From an uncultured Propionibacteriaceae bacterium (GTDB taxonomy: Bacteria > Actinomycetota > Actinomycetes > Propionibacteriales > Propionibacteriaceae): a stretch of 5,013 bases of DNA. A program made the position numbers and the translations under genes. The notes under the pieces were generated by a model. That model saw only the letters and a program-made list of their open reading frames with translations, ran no database searches and had not been told where the DNA came from. The stretch lies in assembly GCA_936941515.1 (NCBI GenBank), contig CAKZJI010000039.1, forward strand, positions 1-5,013. The letters run 5' to 3'. Shown here piece after piece: positions 4,897 through 5,013 of the stretch. The number at the start of each line of letters is the position of its first letter. Position 1 is the stretch's first letter.

Positions 4897-5013
4897 GGCC
4901 GACGGCGACGGCCGCTACCTGCTGTGGAGCGACATCCCGAACAACCGGATCATGCGCTGGCTCGAGAACGGCCACGTCAGCGTCTATCGGGCAAACGCGA
5001 ACTACGCGAACGG
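4895..5013 (+). CDS. SMP-30/gluconolactonase/LRE family protein, N-terminally broken and cut by window edge
   Basis: The plus-strand frame reads DGRYLLWSDIPNNRIMRW and continues to the window end through a GHVSVYR...NYAN stretch. This is the characteristic first-blade region of SMP-30/gluconolactonase beta-propellers, which hydrolyse sugar lactones using a divalent metal. Family members normally carry about 40 further residues before this point, including an EGPxW motif whose glutamate binds the metal; none of that is present. In-frame ATGs at 4895 and 4862 have no ribosome binding site, and the frame between them lies opposite the minus-strand tail. It looks like an internal fragment joined to foreign sequence, so it may be a pseudogene or the product of an assembly join. 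The family call is good; the start is arbitrary. Confidence 0.7.
   Translation, partial: MADGDGRYLLWSDIPNNRIMRWLENGHVSVYRANANYAN

Overview
This looks like a chromosomal segment from a high-GC Gram-positive bacterium (Actinomycetota). Codons in the clear genes are strongly G/C-ending. The DUF1707 domain found here is typical of that phylum, and stop and start signals are closely packed. The family cannot be named with confidence from the sequence alone. No tRNA, rRNA, CRISPR array, insertion sequence or phage gene was seen.

Layout. Positions 1-539 (+) hold the C-terminal half of a Gfo/Idh/MocA-type NAD(P)-dependent oxidoreductase, cut by the window edge. It converges, with a 10-nt gap, on a complete MalY/PatB-type PLP-dependent C-S lyase/aminotransferase (550-1668, -). 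Next comes about 600 nt with no established gene (1669-2276). It is lower in GC around 1800-2050 and holds several inverted repeats, a plausible promoter and one candidate 48-residue small ORF (1902-2048, +). Positions 2277-2924 (+) encode a membrane protein with an N-terminal DUF1707 domain, a hydrophobic hairpin and a C-terminal segment resembling the ribosomal protein L7/L12 C-terminal domain. It converges on an alpha/beta hydrolase (2981-3721, -). Upstream of that on the same strand is a sugar phosphate isomerase/epimerase-like TIM-barrel enzyme (3841-4839, -). A strong ribosome binding site overlaps the stop codon of a preceding minus-strand frame whose visible tail (from 4849 upward) resembles the end of another Gfo/Idh/MocA oxidoreductase.

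At about 4895 the sequence changes abruptly. The minus-strand tail stops making sense, and a plus-strand frame begins in the middle of the conserved N-terminal region of an SMP-30/gluconolactonase-family protein, without its usual first ~40 residues. Two genes of opposite orientation therefore appear to be broken at one point, either by a real rearrangement or by an assembly join. This is the most notable anomaly in the window.

Function. The oxidoreductase, TIM-barrel and gluconolactonase families commonly act together in oxidation, isomerisation and lactone hydrolysis of sugars or polyols, so both ends of the window point to carbohydrate catabolism. The C-S lyase, hydrolase and DUF1707 protein look like independent housekeeping or accessory genes. 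I found no convincing new multi-gene system. The items worth checking are the 4895 junction, the DUF1707 + L7/L12-like architecture, the small ORF, and the structured leaders on either side of it.
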